Assembly (NCBI RefSeq): GCF_003721565.1
Contig: NZ_RJJE01000009.1
Span: 1,116,934 to 1,180,933 of the forward strand
Source: Rufibacter immobilis
GTDB lineage: Bacteria; Bacteroidota; Bacteroidia; Cytophagales; Hymenobacteraceae
Direction: 5' to 3'
DNA length: 64,000 nt
In this document: positions 54,732-63,789 of the stretch, piece after piece
How the letters are laid out: each line of letters opens with the position of its first letter
Numbering within the stretch: the first letter of the stretch is position 1
The notes under the pieces: generated by a model
What the model was told of the DNA's origin: nothing
Database searches by the model: none
The model's input: only the letters and a program-made list of their open reading frames with translations
Translations under genes and position numbers: made by a program

Positions 54732-55343
54732 TTATTTTTTCTTTTTAACAGCAGAAGGAGCAGTAACGGCTGGCTTAGGAGCTGTAGCTGCTGGCGAAGC
54801 AGCAGAAGCAGCTGGAGAGCCTTTAGGAGCCGGGGTTACCCCAAGGTCCTTCAACACCAGGTCAGTGAAAGCGTTTCCGTCTTCAGGACCATACAGCAGC
54901 GCCTCGGCAGTGAAAATGTGGGTATAACCGTTCTCTTTGGCTACTTTGTCAATAGCTTTCTGGATCTTCTCCATTACTGGCTGAAGCTTCTCCTGCTCTT
55001 TTTTCTGCAAAGAAGCATCGGCGTTGCGCTGAAACTCTTCAATAGAAGCTTGCAGAGTAGTCAATTCTTTCTCTCTATCAGCACGAACTACATCCGTCAT
55101 CTGGCCAGCTCCTTTTTTGTAAGCTTCCACTTTCTCCTGATAAGACTTATATTTATTCTGAAGCTCTTTTTCCAGTTGGCTGCTGTGTGCTTTAAGATCA
55201 GACTCAATCTGGCGGCTTTCAGGCAGTTGACTGATAATGTAGTTGGCATTTGTATAGCCAACCTTTACTGTTCCTGTCTGTGCAAAAGAAGCCACACTTA
55301 CAAGTAAGAAAGCGGCTACCAACAGAGATTTCAATTTGTTCAT
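54732..55343 (-). CDS. ompH: OmpH/Skp family periplasmic chaperone
   Basis: 203 residues. Signal peptide MNKLKSLLVAAFLLVSVASFAQ, then the Skp fold: VKVGYTNANYIISQLPESRQIES, long charged coiled-coil tentacles (~40-140) and AIDKVAKENGYTHIFTAEALLYG. Binds unfolded outer-membrane proteins on the way to BamA. Extra Ala/Pro/Lys-rich tail ending KKKK. Second of two ompH genes, 21 bp after the first. Confidence 0.94.
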   Translation of the reverse strand: MNKLKSLLVAAFLLVSVASFAQTGTVKVGYTNANYIISQLPESRQIESDLKAHSSQLEKELQNKYKSYQEKVEAYKKGAGQMTDVVRADREKELTTLQASIEEFQRNADASLQKKEQEKLQPVMEKIQKAIDKVAKENGYTHIFTAEALLYGPEDGNAFTDLVLKDLGVTPAPKGSPAASAASPAATAPKPAVTAPSAVKKKK

Positions 55344-55363
55344 TGTAGGTTACTTAGTTTGTT

Positions 55364-56041
55364 TTAATTGTTTTTCTTTTTCACTGGGACCTTTTGCCCA
55401 CTTGGTTTTGCTTTGGCCGGCGTTATGGCAGGAGCAGCAGTTTCTGGTAAAGGCGGCACATCTGCCGGATCATCCACTAAAGCATTTGCGGGTCGTGCCC
55501 CTGCAGTGTTCTGTTCTTTAGAAGCCAAACCTAGTTCCTCTAACACAAATTCTGTATAATCATGACGGGGATCTGTATACAGCATGACCACATCGCCAGA
55601 TTTATCAAACATAAAGTTTAAGCCCCGTTGCCGAACTATTTTCTCTACTGCTTCAAACAGTTGATCTTGGGCAGGTCTTATAAGTTCTTGGCGCCTTTTG
55701 AAGAGAGCTCCCTCAAACCCGAACATCTTCCGCTGGAACTCCCGTATTTCAGTGTCTTTGCGGTTTATCTGTTCCTGCCGCTTGGTCTTCATGTCTGGAG
55801 TTAGTAGAATCTCCTCAGCCTGATAACTCTTTTGAAGCTTTTCAAGTTCCGCCCGCATATTCTCTATTTCCTTCTGCCAAGACTGGGAGAGCTTTTCAAC
55901 TTCTGTCTGGGCATTGGTATAGGCCGGCATTTTCTGCAAGATAAAGCCTGAATCAATATAGCCAAAGCGCTGGGCGTTTACATTCTTCCCGAAGAGGATG
56001 AACAAACATAGTAATAAAAAGCACCCTAACTTCTTCATCAT
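55364..56041 (-). CDS. ompH: OmpH/Skp family periplasmic chaperone
   Basis: 225 residues. Signal peptide ends near KNVNAQ; RFGYIDSGFILQKMPAYTNAQ opens the mature domain, followed by coiled-coil arms (SWQKEIENMRAELEKLQKSY) and KIVRQRGLNFMFDKSGDVVML. Like its neighbour it carries a Pro/Ala/Lys tail (KPSGQKVPVKKKNN). Starts 28 bp after bamA. Confidence 0.94.
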   Translation of the reverse strand: MMKKLGCFLLLCLFILFGKNVNAQRFGYIDSGFILQKMPAYTNAQTEVEKLSQSWQKEIENMRAELEKLQKSYQAEEILLTPDMKTKRQEQINRKDTEIREFQRKMFGFEGALFKRRQELIRPAQDQLFEAVEKIVRQRGLNFMFDKSGDVVMLYTDPRHDYTEFVLEELGLASKEQNTAGARPANALVDDPADVPPLPETAAPAITPAKAKPSGQKVPVKKKNN

Positions 56042-56069
56042 ATTCTAATCTTGCAAATTCTGTTCCAAC

Positions 56070-58655
56070 TTATCTGATTTGCTGGCCAATGATAAAGTGG
56101 AACTGACCGCCATTAGCACCTGGTAAACCAGGTACTGTGTCTAATCCCCAACCATAATCAAAGCCCAACAGACCAAAGGCGGCCATGAACACTCTTGCTC
56201 CTACCCCTACTGAACGATAAAGCTTGAATGGATCGTATTGACGGTAGTTGCCGAAGTTATTACCTGCCTCTGCAAATCCTAGAACAAAGACAGTTGCAGC
56301 TGGGTTCAATGAAATAGGATAACGTAGTTCCGCTACATATTTATTGAAGGCAACCCCACCAGCTGAGTTTGGAGAGATACTTTCATCTTCATAGCCTCTC
56401 AAGCCAATATAGTCTGTAGCTACAATAAAAGAACCACCGCCTAAACCAGAACCTCCTAGCTTGAATCTTTCAAATGGCCCAATGGTCTTGCCAGATCCAT
56501 AAGTACCAATAAATCCGAAGTGCGCTCTTGTGTTCAAAACCAGTTTCCCGTTTCCACTCAAAGAATGGAACCATGAAGCATCAAACATCCACTTATGGAA
56601 TTCTATCCACTGGAATGGATTAGACTTGCTGTTGAGCAGAGAGTAAGGCGGTGTAAATGTTACATTCAAGCCAATAGAAGAACCCGAACGGGTATAAGTT
56701 GGGTTATCTATACTTGACCGGGCAAAAGATGTAATAAACGAAATGTTATTAGCATCTCTAATCTTATCTGCCTCTGCATAATTACCGAAGATAGCAGACC
56801 CGTTACTCATATTATATCTAAAGTAGGAGATAGAGTTACTCAACGTAAAGTAATCATCTGGCCAACGTAAACGCCTACCTAAGTTAACGCTTGCCCCTGT
56901 AATGTCTATGTGAGCGTCTGTTAACTGACCAAAATTATCATTATCCTGCTGCGTAAACCGCTGAATAGATTTACTTAAGCTAACGGTTAATGAATTAGGT
57001 CTACGCCCACCTAACCAAGGTTCAGTGAAGGACAAAGAGTAGGATTGGTATCTCTTACCATTGGCCTGAATGTTCAAAGCCAGACGCTGCCCATCGCCAG
57101 ACGGTACTGGTCTCCATTCTTTCCAGTTACCTGCTTTCCGGAGGGAGAAGTTGTTCAACACTAAACCAACGGTACCCACTGCCCCAAGGCCACCGCCCCA
57201 ACCACCGGATAAAGTGATTTGGTCATTTGGTCTTTCCTCAACAGTGTATTGAATGTCTACTGTACCATTCTCTGGGTTAGGAATAGGCTGCATGCCAATC
57301 TTCTCTGGGTCAAAGTACCCTAGGTTAGATAATTCACGCTGAGAACGGATTAACGCAGATCTGCTGAAGTTCTGCCCCGGCAAAGTACGTAGCTCCCGCA
57401 GGATCACGTGGTCACTGGTTTTGGTGTTACCAGACACCGTGATTGAATTGATAGTTGCCTGAGAGCCTTCGCTCAAACGCATTTCAATATCAATGGAGTC
57501 TCCTTCAACGGCTACTTCTACCGGTTCAATCTGGAAAAACAGATAACCATCATCCATGTAGAGGGAGGTGATGTCGTTCCCATTAGGATTATAGTTGAGG
57601 CGTTTATCCAGTTCTTCTCTGTTATACACGTCTCCTCTTTCTAATCCAAGAACTCTTGCCAGGAAGGCAGCATCATAAAGGTAATTTCCGCTCCAGCTAA
57701 TATTACGGTAGTAATATCTTCTTCCTTCATCTACCACTAATTTGATGCCTATCCGGTCATCACTAAGGGTATATATAGAATCTGAGACAATGGCGGCATC
57801 CCGATAACCTTCTTTGTTATAGAAGTCGATCAGAAGCTTTTTGTCTTCTTCATATTCTGATTTATTGAATTTGGCACCCGTAAAAATCTTGTAAAACTTC
57901 TTTTCCTTCGTCTTCTTCAGCTGACGCTTCAGCTTTGACTCACTAAAGGTGCGGTCATCATTGCTCCACAAACCAGAAATTTTCTCTGCCAGACTACGGT
58001 TTTCCAACTTATCCGTAGCTGCATGGATTCTCTCTATTTCCAGTTCGCCAATACGCACCTTCTCGCCTTTATCTACTCGTATCTCAAGAGAAACACTGTT
58101 GGCAATGACAGAATCAGGAATTTGTCTGATTACTACCTGCGTATTGAGGAAGCCTTTCTCCTGGAAGAAACTCTGTACCGTAGTACGGGTTGAATTCAAA
58201 AGAGCATCTGTTACTACCCTTCCTTTGTTAAGAGATATTTTTTTCTCCAGATCTTCCGCTTGAGACTTGGATGTTCCAGAAAAATCAAATCTAGACAAGC
58301 GCGGACGCTCCGTCAGTAAGAAATCAAGATAGATCTTATCGCCTTCAATCTTAGTGGCGCGTACATCTACGCCCCCCAGAATGCCTTGGTCCCAAAGCTT
58401 TTGAATAGCCCTACTGATGGCATCACCCGGAACATCAATCTCGTCCCCAACCCTTAACCCGGTAAGGGAGATCAACGTAGAAGGATCTAAGAACTTGGCA
58501 CCACTTACGGTAATACCGCCAATCTCATATTTACGGGGATTCGCATAATCAATGGACGCTGCTGCATTGCCGCTGCCAACACCTAGTCTGATTTGCGCGG
58601 TGGCAGTTACACCAGACGTCACTAAAAGGCATAACAGCCAAAAGTACTTACTCAT
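56070..58655 (-). CDS. bamA: BamA outer-membrane protein assembly factor
   Basis: 861 residues. Signal peptide MSKYFWLLCLLVTSGVTATAQ, then POTRA domains (~45-440; e.g. YEIGGITVSGAKFLDPSTLI, INSITVSGNTKTSDHVILRE) and a C-terminal 16-stranded barrel (~480-861) ending FHFIIGQQIR. RGYED is a variant of the VRGY/F motif in loop 6 (IGLRGYEDESISP). Inserts beta-barrel proteins into the outer membrane. Start overlaps the uppS stop by one base, indicating coupling. Confidence 0.96.
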   Translation of the reverse strand: MSKYFWLLCLLVTSGVTATAQIRLGVGSGNAAASIDYANPRKYEIGGITVSGAKFLDPSTLISLTGLRVGDEIDVPGDAISRAIQKLWDQGILGGVDVRATKIEGDKIYLDFLLTERPRLSRFDFSGTSKSQAEDLEKKISLNKGRVVTDALLNSTRTTVQSFFQEKGFLNTQVVIRQIPDSVIANSVSLEIRVDKGEKVRIGELEIERIHAATDKLENRSLAEKISGLWSNDDRTFSESKLKRQLKKTKEKKFYKIFTGAKFNKSEYEEDKKLLIDFYNKEGYRDAAIVSDSIYTLSDDRIGIKLVVDEGRRYYYRNISWSGNYLYDAAFLARVLGLERGDVYNREELDKRLNYNPNGNDITSLYMDDGYLFFQIEPVEVAVEGDSIDIEMRLSEGSQATINSITVSGNTKTSDHVILRELRTLPGQNFSRSALIRSQRELSNLGYFDPEKIGMQPIPNPENGTVDIQYTVEERPNDQITLSGGWGGGLGAVGTVGLVLNNFSLRKAGNWKEWRPVPSGDGQRLALNIQANGKRYQSYSLSFTEPWLGGRRPNSLTVSLSKSIQRFTQQDNDNFGQLTDAHIDITGASVNLGRRLRWPDDYFTLSNSISYFRYNMSNGSAIFGNYAEADKIRDANNISFITSFARSSIDNPTYTRSGSSIGLNVTFTPPYSLLNSKSNPFQWIEFHKWMFDASWFHSLSGNGKLVLNTRAHFGFIGTYGSGKTIGPFERFKLGGSGLGGGSFIVATDYIGLRGYEDESISPNSAGGVAFNKYVAELRYPISLNPAATVFVLGFAEAGNNFGNYRQYDPFKLYRSVGVGARVFMAAFGLLGFDYGWGLDTVPGLPGANGGQFHFIIGQQIR

Positions 58656-59407
58656 TAAGAATGTGCTTTTTGTAATTGTTCGCTTGTCTTCCCAAAACGG
58701 CGTTCCCGCTGCTGAAAAGAGACTAAAGCTTCATAAAGATGCTCTTTTCTGAAATCAGGCCACAGTAATTCTGTGATATAAAGTTCTGTATAGGCCAATT
58801 GCCAGAGTAGAAAATTACTGATCCTTTGCTCTCCGCTGGTTCTGATCAATAGCTCCGGATCTGGCATTTCCGCCGTATTCAAAGCTCCCTGGATTGCAGT
58901 TTCATTGATATCTTCAGGCGCTAGCTTTCCGGCTTTCACCTGGTCCGCTAATTTCTGCATTGCGTTTACCAGCTCCCAGCGCCCGCTATAGCTTAATGCC
59001 AATACAAGCGTCATGCGGGTATTTTTACTGGTAAGTTCTATGGCTTCCTCTAACTGGGCTCTACATGCCGCCGGTAAAGCAGCTTTATCACCGATAGATT
59101 GCAACCTAATATTATTCTTGCTCAGGGTTTCTGTCTCTTTGCGGATGGTGCTCACCAACAATTGCATCAAGGCATCTACTTCATACTTCGGCCTTGACCA
59201 ATTCTCTGTAGAGAAAGCATACAGCGTCAGATACTTGATTCCTAGTTCTGCCGCTGCCTCCACAGTTTCACGCACGGCAGTAATAGCATTCTGATGGCCA
59301 AAAATCCTAAGATTGCCTTTTTTCTTTGCCCACCTACCGTTTCCGTCCATGATAACGGCAACATGCTGTGGCAAATTGTCTATGTCTATCTTTTCCCTAA
59401 GGCTCAT
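58655..59407 (-). CDS. uppS: Isoprenyl transferase (undecaprenyl diphosphate synthase)
   Basis: 250 residues. Makes the C55 lipid carrier for cell-wall and surface polymers by cis-condensation of isopentenyl units. HVAVIMDGNGRWAKKKG near the N-terminus holds the catalytic Asp; YLTLYAFSTENWSRPKYEV, LALSYSGRWELVNA, PDPELLIRTSGEQRISNFLLWQLAYTEL and DFRKEHLYEAL are the other conserved blocks. Upstream partner of bamA, with a one-base overlap. Confidence 0.97.
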   Translation of the reverse strand: MSLREKIDIDNLPQHVAVIMDGNGRWAKKKGNLRIFGHQNAITAVRETVEAAAELGIKYLTLYAFSTENWSRPKYEVDALMQLLVSTIRKETETLSKNNIRLQSIGDKAALPAACRAQLEEAIELTSKNTRMTLVLALSYSGRWELVNAMQKLADQVKAGKLAPEDINETAIQGALNTAEMPDPELLIRTSGEQRISNFLLWQLAYTELYITELLWPDFRKEHLYEALVSFQQRERRFGKTSEQLQKAHS

Positions 59408-59470
59408 TAAAAAGAAATTTCAATGCAATTTAGGAAAAGCTTAGCACATTTTACTTATCCTTGGTTTGTC

Positions 59471-60253
59471 TTACTTTTTACCGGAGGGCGTAACGGGGCA
59501 GTTTATTTTGTAGAAGGTATATGAAAGCGTAACCCCATTGAAAAAGTACAGGTCTCTGCTGTTTTTGTTCATCACCTGCTCATTCTGTGATGATAGATTG
59601 TCAAAGTCATCTGTAAAGAGCACACGCACCCCTGCTTCGGCCCCTATGTTCCAATGCTCTGAGAGAGCATATTTAACACCGGCGCCAATGGGTACGGCAA
59701 ACGCAAACCCTGTTCTATAGGATTCATCCTTGCCACTATTAGCCGGATAGATAATTTCAGGGTCCTCTGCGGTAGTTCTGTTATTATAAACGACGGCCGC
59801 TACACTAAGCGTAAAATAAGGGGTCCACCGGGTGTTGCGCCTAAAGTCATAGTAGTCAAGGAACTTATAATCAATGCCCCCACTTAGCTCCAAAAGGCTT
59901 GTGGTAACTTTGGCTTTTCTATAGATTTCCAACGGGAGATCTTTGGCTAAAGATGAGTTTTTCTCCGTGTCGTCTTCTGCTTGAGTACGGCCAATTAATA
60001 AGCTTCCTCTCCAAGCCACAGCACTGGAAACATCCTTCTTATAGAAGAGCATAAGGGCTGGCCTGTTATTCTGGAGTTGATAACGAGGGGCCACTTCCCC
60101 TTTGTATGCTACCCCTCCCACACCTATTCCTACTTCACTGGTTGTTCTGGGTTGTCCCGTCTGCATCTGCGCTTTAGCAGAGAGCCCAAAAAAAACACTC
60201 CCTATTTGTACAGAAGTGCAAATAAGGAGTGTGCGAATTATCTTTAAACTCAT
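59471..60253 (-). CDS. DUF6089-like outer-membrane beta-barrel protein
   Basis: 260 residues. Signal peptide (RTLLICTSVQIGSVFFGLSAKA), then a small beta-barrel pattern: EVGIGVGGVAYKGEVAPRYQ, LLELSGGIDYKFLDY, FALPIGAGVKYALSEHWNIG-like FAVPIGAGVKYALSEHWNIG, AGVRVLFTDDFDN. Similar in order to the next gene upstream, and both fit DUF6089. Possible structural outer-membrane protein; function unknown. 28 bp after its paralogue. Confidence 0.82.
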   Translation of the reverse strand: MSLKIIRTLLICTSVQIGSVFFGLSAKAQMQTGQPRTTSEVGIGVGGVAYKGEVAPRYQLQNNRPALMLFYKKDVSSAVAWRGSLLIGRTQAEDDTEKNSSLAKDLPLEIYRKAKVTTSLLELSGGIDYKFLDYYDFRRNTRWTPYFTLSVAAVVYNNRTTAEDPEIIYPANSGKDESYRTGFAFAVPIGAGVKYALSEHWNIGAEAGVRVLFTDDFDNLSSQNEQVMNKNSRDLYFFNGVTLSYTFYKINCPVTPSGKK

Positions 60254-60281
60254 GTACTCAAAATCAAAGGGTGCTTCCGTA

Positions 60282-61250
60282 TTAACGGAATTTCGGGCCT
60301 CTTCGTGTAGGAGCCAATATATAATTTAGTGAAAACCCAGTGGTAATGTACCAGTCATCATCAGAAGTGTCTCCTCTCTGGTCACCGGCTCTACCATAGC
60401 CTTGCAATCTACTGAAGGTTCCGTTGGGCGTATTATCATTGATAATAGGATATGAAGTTCCCGCTCTTGGGTTCTCGGCAGATCTATCAGAAAGAATAGC
60501 TGCGGTTTCAGACAAATCGGCTTTGTTAGCATATACTGTGCTCACGTCATCCAGGTAATCTGTGAAGGTTTTGCGCCAGGTAATTTCAAAGCCAAGATCC
60601 CAGCTTCTAGCCAGTTTATATTTCACGCCCAATCCAAAAGGAATGGCGAACTGTACTTTCTTGTATGGTTCTGGATAACCTTGGTTATTAGAGGCATATT
60701 GGCCTTCTGTACCTAGAGGCTGCAATTCATACCAACCGGCAGGCAGTCTATTATCCCTGCCATCATAATAGGCTTTAGGATTATGGTGGAAAACAGCAAC
60801 ACCAGCAAAGGCATAAGGAGTAAAGTCAGGGCGGCGCAGGTAAGATCTGCGGTTTTCAAACAGGTCAATGATACCAACCAGATTCAGCTCCTTGATATCA
60901 TTCCTGAAGCTCAGATTTCGCTTGTATCTTCCTTCGTTCTCTGGCTCGGAGAAATCTGCGCTTTTGCTGTCATCCCCCGTGATTCTTCCCCAGGAGAAAG
61001 CGGCTCTACCATAAATTCTGGGAGTGAACTTGCGGGTAAAGTGCACAGAGACGCTAGGCCGGGTAGAATTCAAACGTAAGCTGGTAAAATCAGCTTCGGG
61101 AGTAACGTCACCAAAATAATTCATGGCGTTTAGGCTAATCCCTACACTATTGTAAAGATTTCTCCTACTAAACCGCTGTGCCTCTGCCTCTGGCAGAGCA
61201 GCTGTGAAGAGAACAAACAAAATTAAAGAAGTAGAGAAAATTTTTTTCAT
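60282..61250 (-). CDS. DUF6089-like outer-membrane beta-barrel protein
   Basis: 322 residues from the ATG at 61250 (MKKIFSTSLILFVLFTAALP), taken as signal peptide start; ATG at 61283 would add eleven hydrophilic residues. Barrel-like features: VGISLNAMNYFGDVTPEADF, FTPRIYGRAAFSWGRITGDD, FAIPFGLGVKYKLARSWDLG and WRKTFTDYLDDVSTVYAN. Paralogous with 59471-60253. A near-consensus promoter lies about 60 bp upstream (61309-61338). Confidence 0.85.
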   Translation of the reverse strand: MKKIFSTSLILFVLFTAALPEAEAQRFSRRNLYNSVGISLNAMNYFGDVTPEADFTSLRLNSTRPSVSVHFTRKFTPRIYGRAAFSWGRITGDDSKSADFSEPENEGRYKRNLSFRNDIKELNLVGIIDLFENRRSYLRRPDFTPYAFAGVAVFHHNPKAYYDGRDNRLPAGWYELQPLGTEGQYASNNQGYPEPYKKVQFAIPFGLGVKYKLARSWDLGFEITWRKTFTDYLDDVSTVYANKADLSETAAILSDRSAENPRAGTSYPIINDNTPNGTFSRLQGYGRAGDQRGDTSDDDWYITTGFSLNYILAPTRRGPKFR

Positions 61251-61308
61251 GCCATCAACTGTTACTAATTTACTGTTACTCATAAAGACGCACTTGCCCT
61301 GCTACGGA

Positions 61309-61338
61309 CAAAATTATACCTTTTTTTATTATTACAAA
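61309..61338 (-). promoter_or_regulatory. Near-consensus Bacteroidota promoter
   Basis: On the minus strand TTTG (61335-61338), 18-nt spacer, TAATTTTG (61309-61316): a full match to TTTG-N17-23-TAnnTTTG. It would drive the DUF6089-DUF6089-uppS-bamA-ompH-ompH block. Confidence 0.65.
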
Positions 61339-61374
61339 CAGATATATAGGACTTTATTATATTTAATTTTCATC

Positions 61375-62253
61375 CTAACCATTTCTTTGATCAAGTCCCC
61401 AATGCATTTTGGTTCTAAGGGTTGTTAAAAAATTAACTTGGTTCAATTTAACCAGCCTTGCATTGAAATCTTCCCGCCTAACCGCCAGTTGAATGGAAGC
61501 ATCAACTGGTTTAGACCTGGAATCAAGTGAGACTAGATATCTTGTACTTCTTCCCTCAATCTCAAAAGAGATCACACTCTTATCAGAGACCACCAAAGGC
61601 CGCACATTCAAGTTATGTGGGCATACGGGAGAGATTACAAAATTGTTTGTCTGCGGCATCATTACCGGACCTCCGCAGGAAAGCGAATAACCGGTAGACC
61701 CGGTTGGGGTTGCCACTATCAGGCCGTCTGCCCAATAGGAGTTGAGATACTCGCCGTCTATGTACGTATGTACGGCAATCATGGAGGAAGTATCTCGCTT
61801 TAAAATGGTAAATTCATTTAATCCAAAGTTCTTTCCATCAAAAACCTCCTGATCGCTATCTAAATGGATAAGTGATCTGTCTTCCAGCGTAAAGTGTCCT
61901 CTCAGCAAGGAATCAATGGCTAGATCTAATTGCTCATAGGGCAATGAGGCCAAAAAGCCTAGCCTCCCCATATTTATACCCAAAATAGGAATCTGCAATG
62001 CCCCCACATAAGTAACCGTGTCTAAAAGAGTACCATCTCCCCCTAAACTCAGTACATAATTTACGTCAAAGAGATTAGTCTCACGGGTAAAGGTATCTAT
62101 CTGGGCCGGCAGCGGGGTAAATGGAACCAAAGATTCTGCAAAATGGTCTGCCACTAGTACCGTTATACCTTGACTGAGCAAAAGATCAAACAACCGACGC
62201 ACAAAAGGAACAACCTCCTCTTTGACGGGTTTGCCCACTATTGCTATTTTCAT
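61375..62253 (-). CDS. nadK: NAD kinase
   Basis: 292 residues. Phosphorylates NAD to NADP. LSLGGDGTLLDTVTYV holds the GGDGT motif, INMGRLGFLASLPYEQLD and FGLNEFTILKRDTSSMI follow, and DGLIVATPTGSTGYSLSCGGPVM is the second family block. Conserved neighbour of bamA-uppS in Bacteroidota. Separated from the DUF6089 genes by an AT-rich promoter region. Confidence 0.96.
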   Translation of the reverse strand: MKIAIVGKPVKEEVVPFVRRLFDLLLSQGITVLVADHFAESLVPFTPLPAQIDTFTRETNLFDVNYVLSLGGDGTLLDTVTYVGALQIPILGINMGRLGFLASLPYEQLDLAIDSLLRGHFTLEDRSLIHLDSDQEVFDGKNFGLNEFTILKRDTSSMIAVHTYIDGEYLNSYWADGLIVATPTGSTGYSLSCGGPVMMPQTNNFVISPVCPHNLNVRPLVVSDKSVISFEIEGRSTRYLVSLDSRSKPVDASIQLAVRREDFNARLVKLNQVNFLTTLRTKMHWGLDQRNG

Positions 62254-62325
62254 GGTCTGTTCTGCTCAAAGGTAAACCAAAGTCTTCTATATCAAAGCAA
62301 AGAAGGCAAATGGCTTAATGGTTAA

Positions 62326-62991
62326 TTAAATATTGAGATACCGCATAAGCAGATCCAATCTATCCTGATCTTCTGGGGCACTGGCGGTGTCCTGGAACTG
62401 TGCCGTGATTTTATACCCGAAGCGCTCCAAGGTAGCCACTATTCTGCCTAGTTCAACGGTGTTGATTTTCAAGGTGAGTTTTATCTTGAAAATATCCGTC
62501 TCATCTGGCGAAACGTAGGCACTTAGAATCTTCGCGTTATTAGATTCCACTAACCGGCTGATCTCACTCAGGGAATAATCTCGTTCGGCCATGCAGAGTA
62601 CTAAAATACCACCTTGCCCCTGCAACGCAGACATTTGCCCGAAGGCAGAAATGGTGTCGTTCACGGTGATCACTCCCAGATACTCCTGCAGCTCATCCAG
62701 CACGGGTACCACCTGCACTTTATTTTTGATTGCCAGCTCCATCACGTTGTAGAAGTGCTGGTTCTGCTGCACATGCACGTGCTCAAAGTCAAAGGGGATA
62801 TTCTCCAGTACCTGCTCTGGGTCTTTCGCCTCCAGCACGTTCTCCTCCGTTACCAGCCCCAGATATTTCCGGTTTTTTACAACGGGCAGCTGGTTCAGCC
62901 TGAATTCATCCATCCAACGCACGGCTTTCTCGCCGGTGTCAGAGAGTTTGAGGGGCGGAACCATCTGGTTTATCAGTTCTTCAGCTATCAT
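62326..62991 (-). CDS. CBS-domain protein with ACT-like C-terminus
   Basis: 221 residues. Two CBS repeats (~10-65 and ~70-125: LPVVKNRKYLGLVTEENVLE, VVPVLDELQEYLGVITVND) that bind adenosine nucleotides, then an ACT-like region (GGILVLCMAERDYSLSEISRLVESNNAKIL ... TVELGRIVATLERFGYKI). Probably a nucleotide or metabolite sensor; target unknown. Overlaps the hydrolase gene upstream by 11 bp and precedes nadK, so an operon is likely. Confidence 0.88.
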   Translation of the reverse strand: MIAEELINQMVPPLKLSDTGEKAVRWMDEFRLNQLPVVKNRKYLGLVTEENVLEAKDPEQVLENIPFDFEHVHVQQNQHFYNVMELAIKNKVQVVPVLDELQEYLGVITVNDTISAFGQMSALQGQGGILVLCMAERDYSLSEISRLVESNNAKILSAYVSPDETDIFKIKLTLKINTVELGRIVATLERFGYKITAQFQDTASAPEDQDRLDLLMRYLNI

Positions 62992-63751
62992 AGGCAGCAG
63001 TCTTTATCAGGAATCTCTCTAAGATACTGTTAAAGGCGTCCGGATGTTCCATCATGGGCGCATGGCAGCAGTGGTCTATGAAATGCAATTCAGAATTCTG
63101 GATGAGCCTGTTGAACTCATGGGCTACCATAGGCGGCGTAATGGTGTCATTCAGGCCCCAGATAAGCAGGGTAGGCGCCTGTATTTTGCCTAGGTCTTTC
63201 CCTAGGTTATTACGTTGCGCAGACTTGGCAATGGAAATGATGCGCAGTACTTTCTGGTTGCTGTTAGTGATGTCAAACACCTCATCTACCAGCTCTTTGG
63301 TGGCCACGGCGGGGTCATAGAATGTGTAGGCCACCCGCTCTTTCACAAACTCGTAGTTGCCGCGCTTAGGGAAAGAACCGCCCATGGAGTCTTCGAACAG
63401 ACCGGAGGAACCGGTTAACACCAGCCGCTGCACCAATTCGGGATTTTTCAGGGTGTACTCTAAGGCTACGTGCCCGCCCAGGGAATTGCCTAACAAGGTC
63501 AAGTCCGTCAGGTTCTTGTGCGTCACAAACTCTTCCACAAACTCCACCAGGCCCGGCACACTGGCTTGCGGCAACGACATCTCGTATAAGGGCATGAGCG
63601 GAATGACCACGCGGTAATTTTTCTGAAAATAGGAGACTACCCCCTGCCAGTTACTCAGCGCCCCAAACAGACCGTGCAAAAGCAAAAGCACTTCGCCTTC
63701 GCCTTCATCTATATACTCAAACCCGCTTTCCTTCTTGATTTCCAAGTCCAT
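62981..63751 (-). CDS. Alpha/beta hydrolase
   Basis: 256 residues. Canonical fold: oxyanion turn LLHGLFGALSNW, nucleophile Ser in LLGNSLGGHVALEY, Asp in LIWGLNDTITPP and His in FIDHCCHAPMMEHP. Substrate unknown; the family includes esterases, dehalogenases and C-C hydrolases. Overlaps the CBS gene by 11 bp. Confidence 0.9.
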   Translation of the reverse strand: MDLEIKKESGFEYIDEGEGEVLLLLHGLFGALSNWQGVVSYFQKNYRVVIPLMPLYEMSLPQASVPGLVEFVEEFVTHKNLTDLTLLGNSLGGHVALEYTLKNPELVQRLVLTGSSGLFEDSMGGSFPKRGNYEFVKERVAYTFYDPAVATKELVDEVFDITNSNQKVLRIISIAKSAQRNNLGKDLGKIQAPTLLIWGLNDTITPPMVAHEFNRLIQNSELHFIDHCCHAPMMEHPDAFNSILERFLIKTAAYDS

Positions 63752-63789
63752 GTGAGAAAATCGCTTGTAATGATAGTAAGTAGAAACAA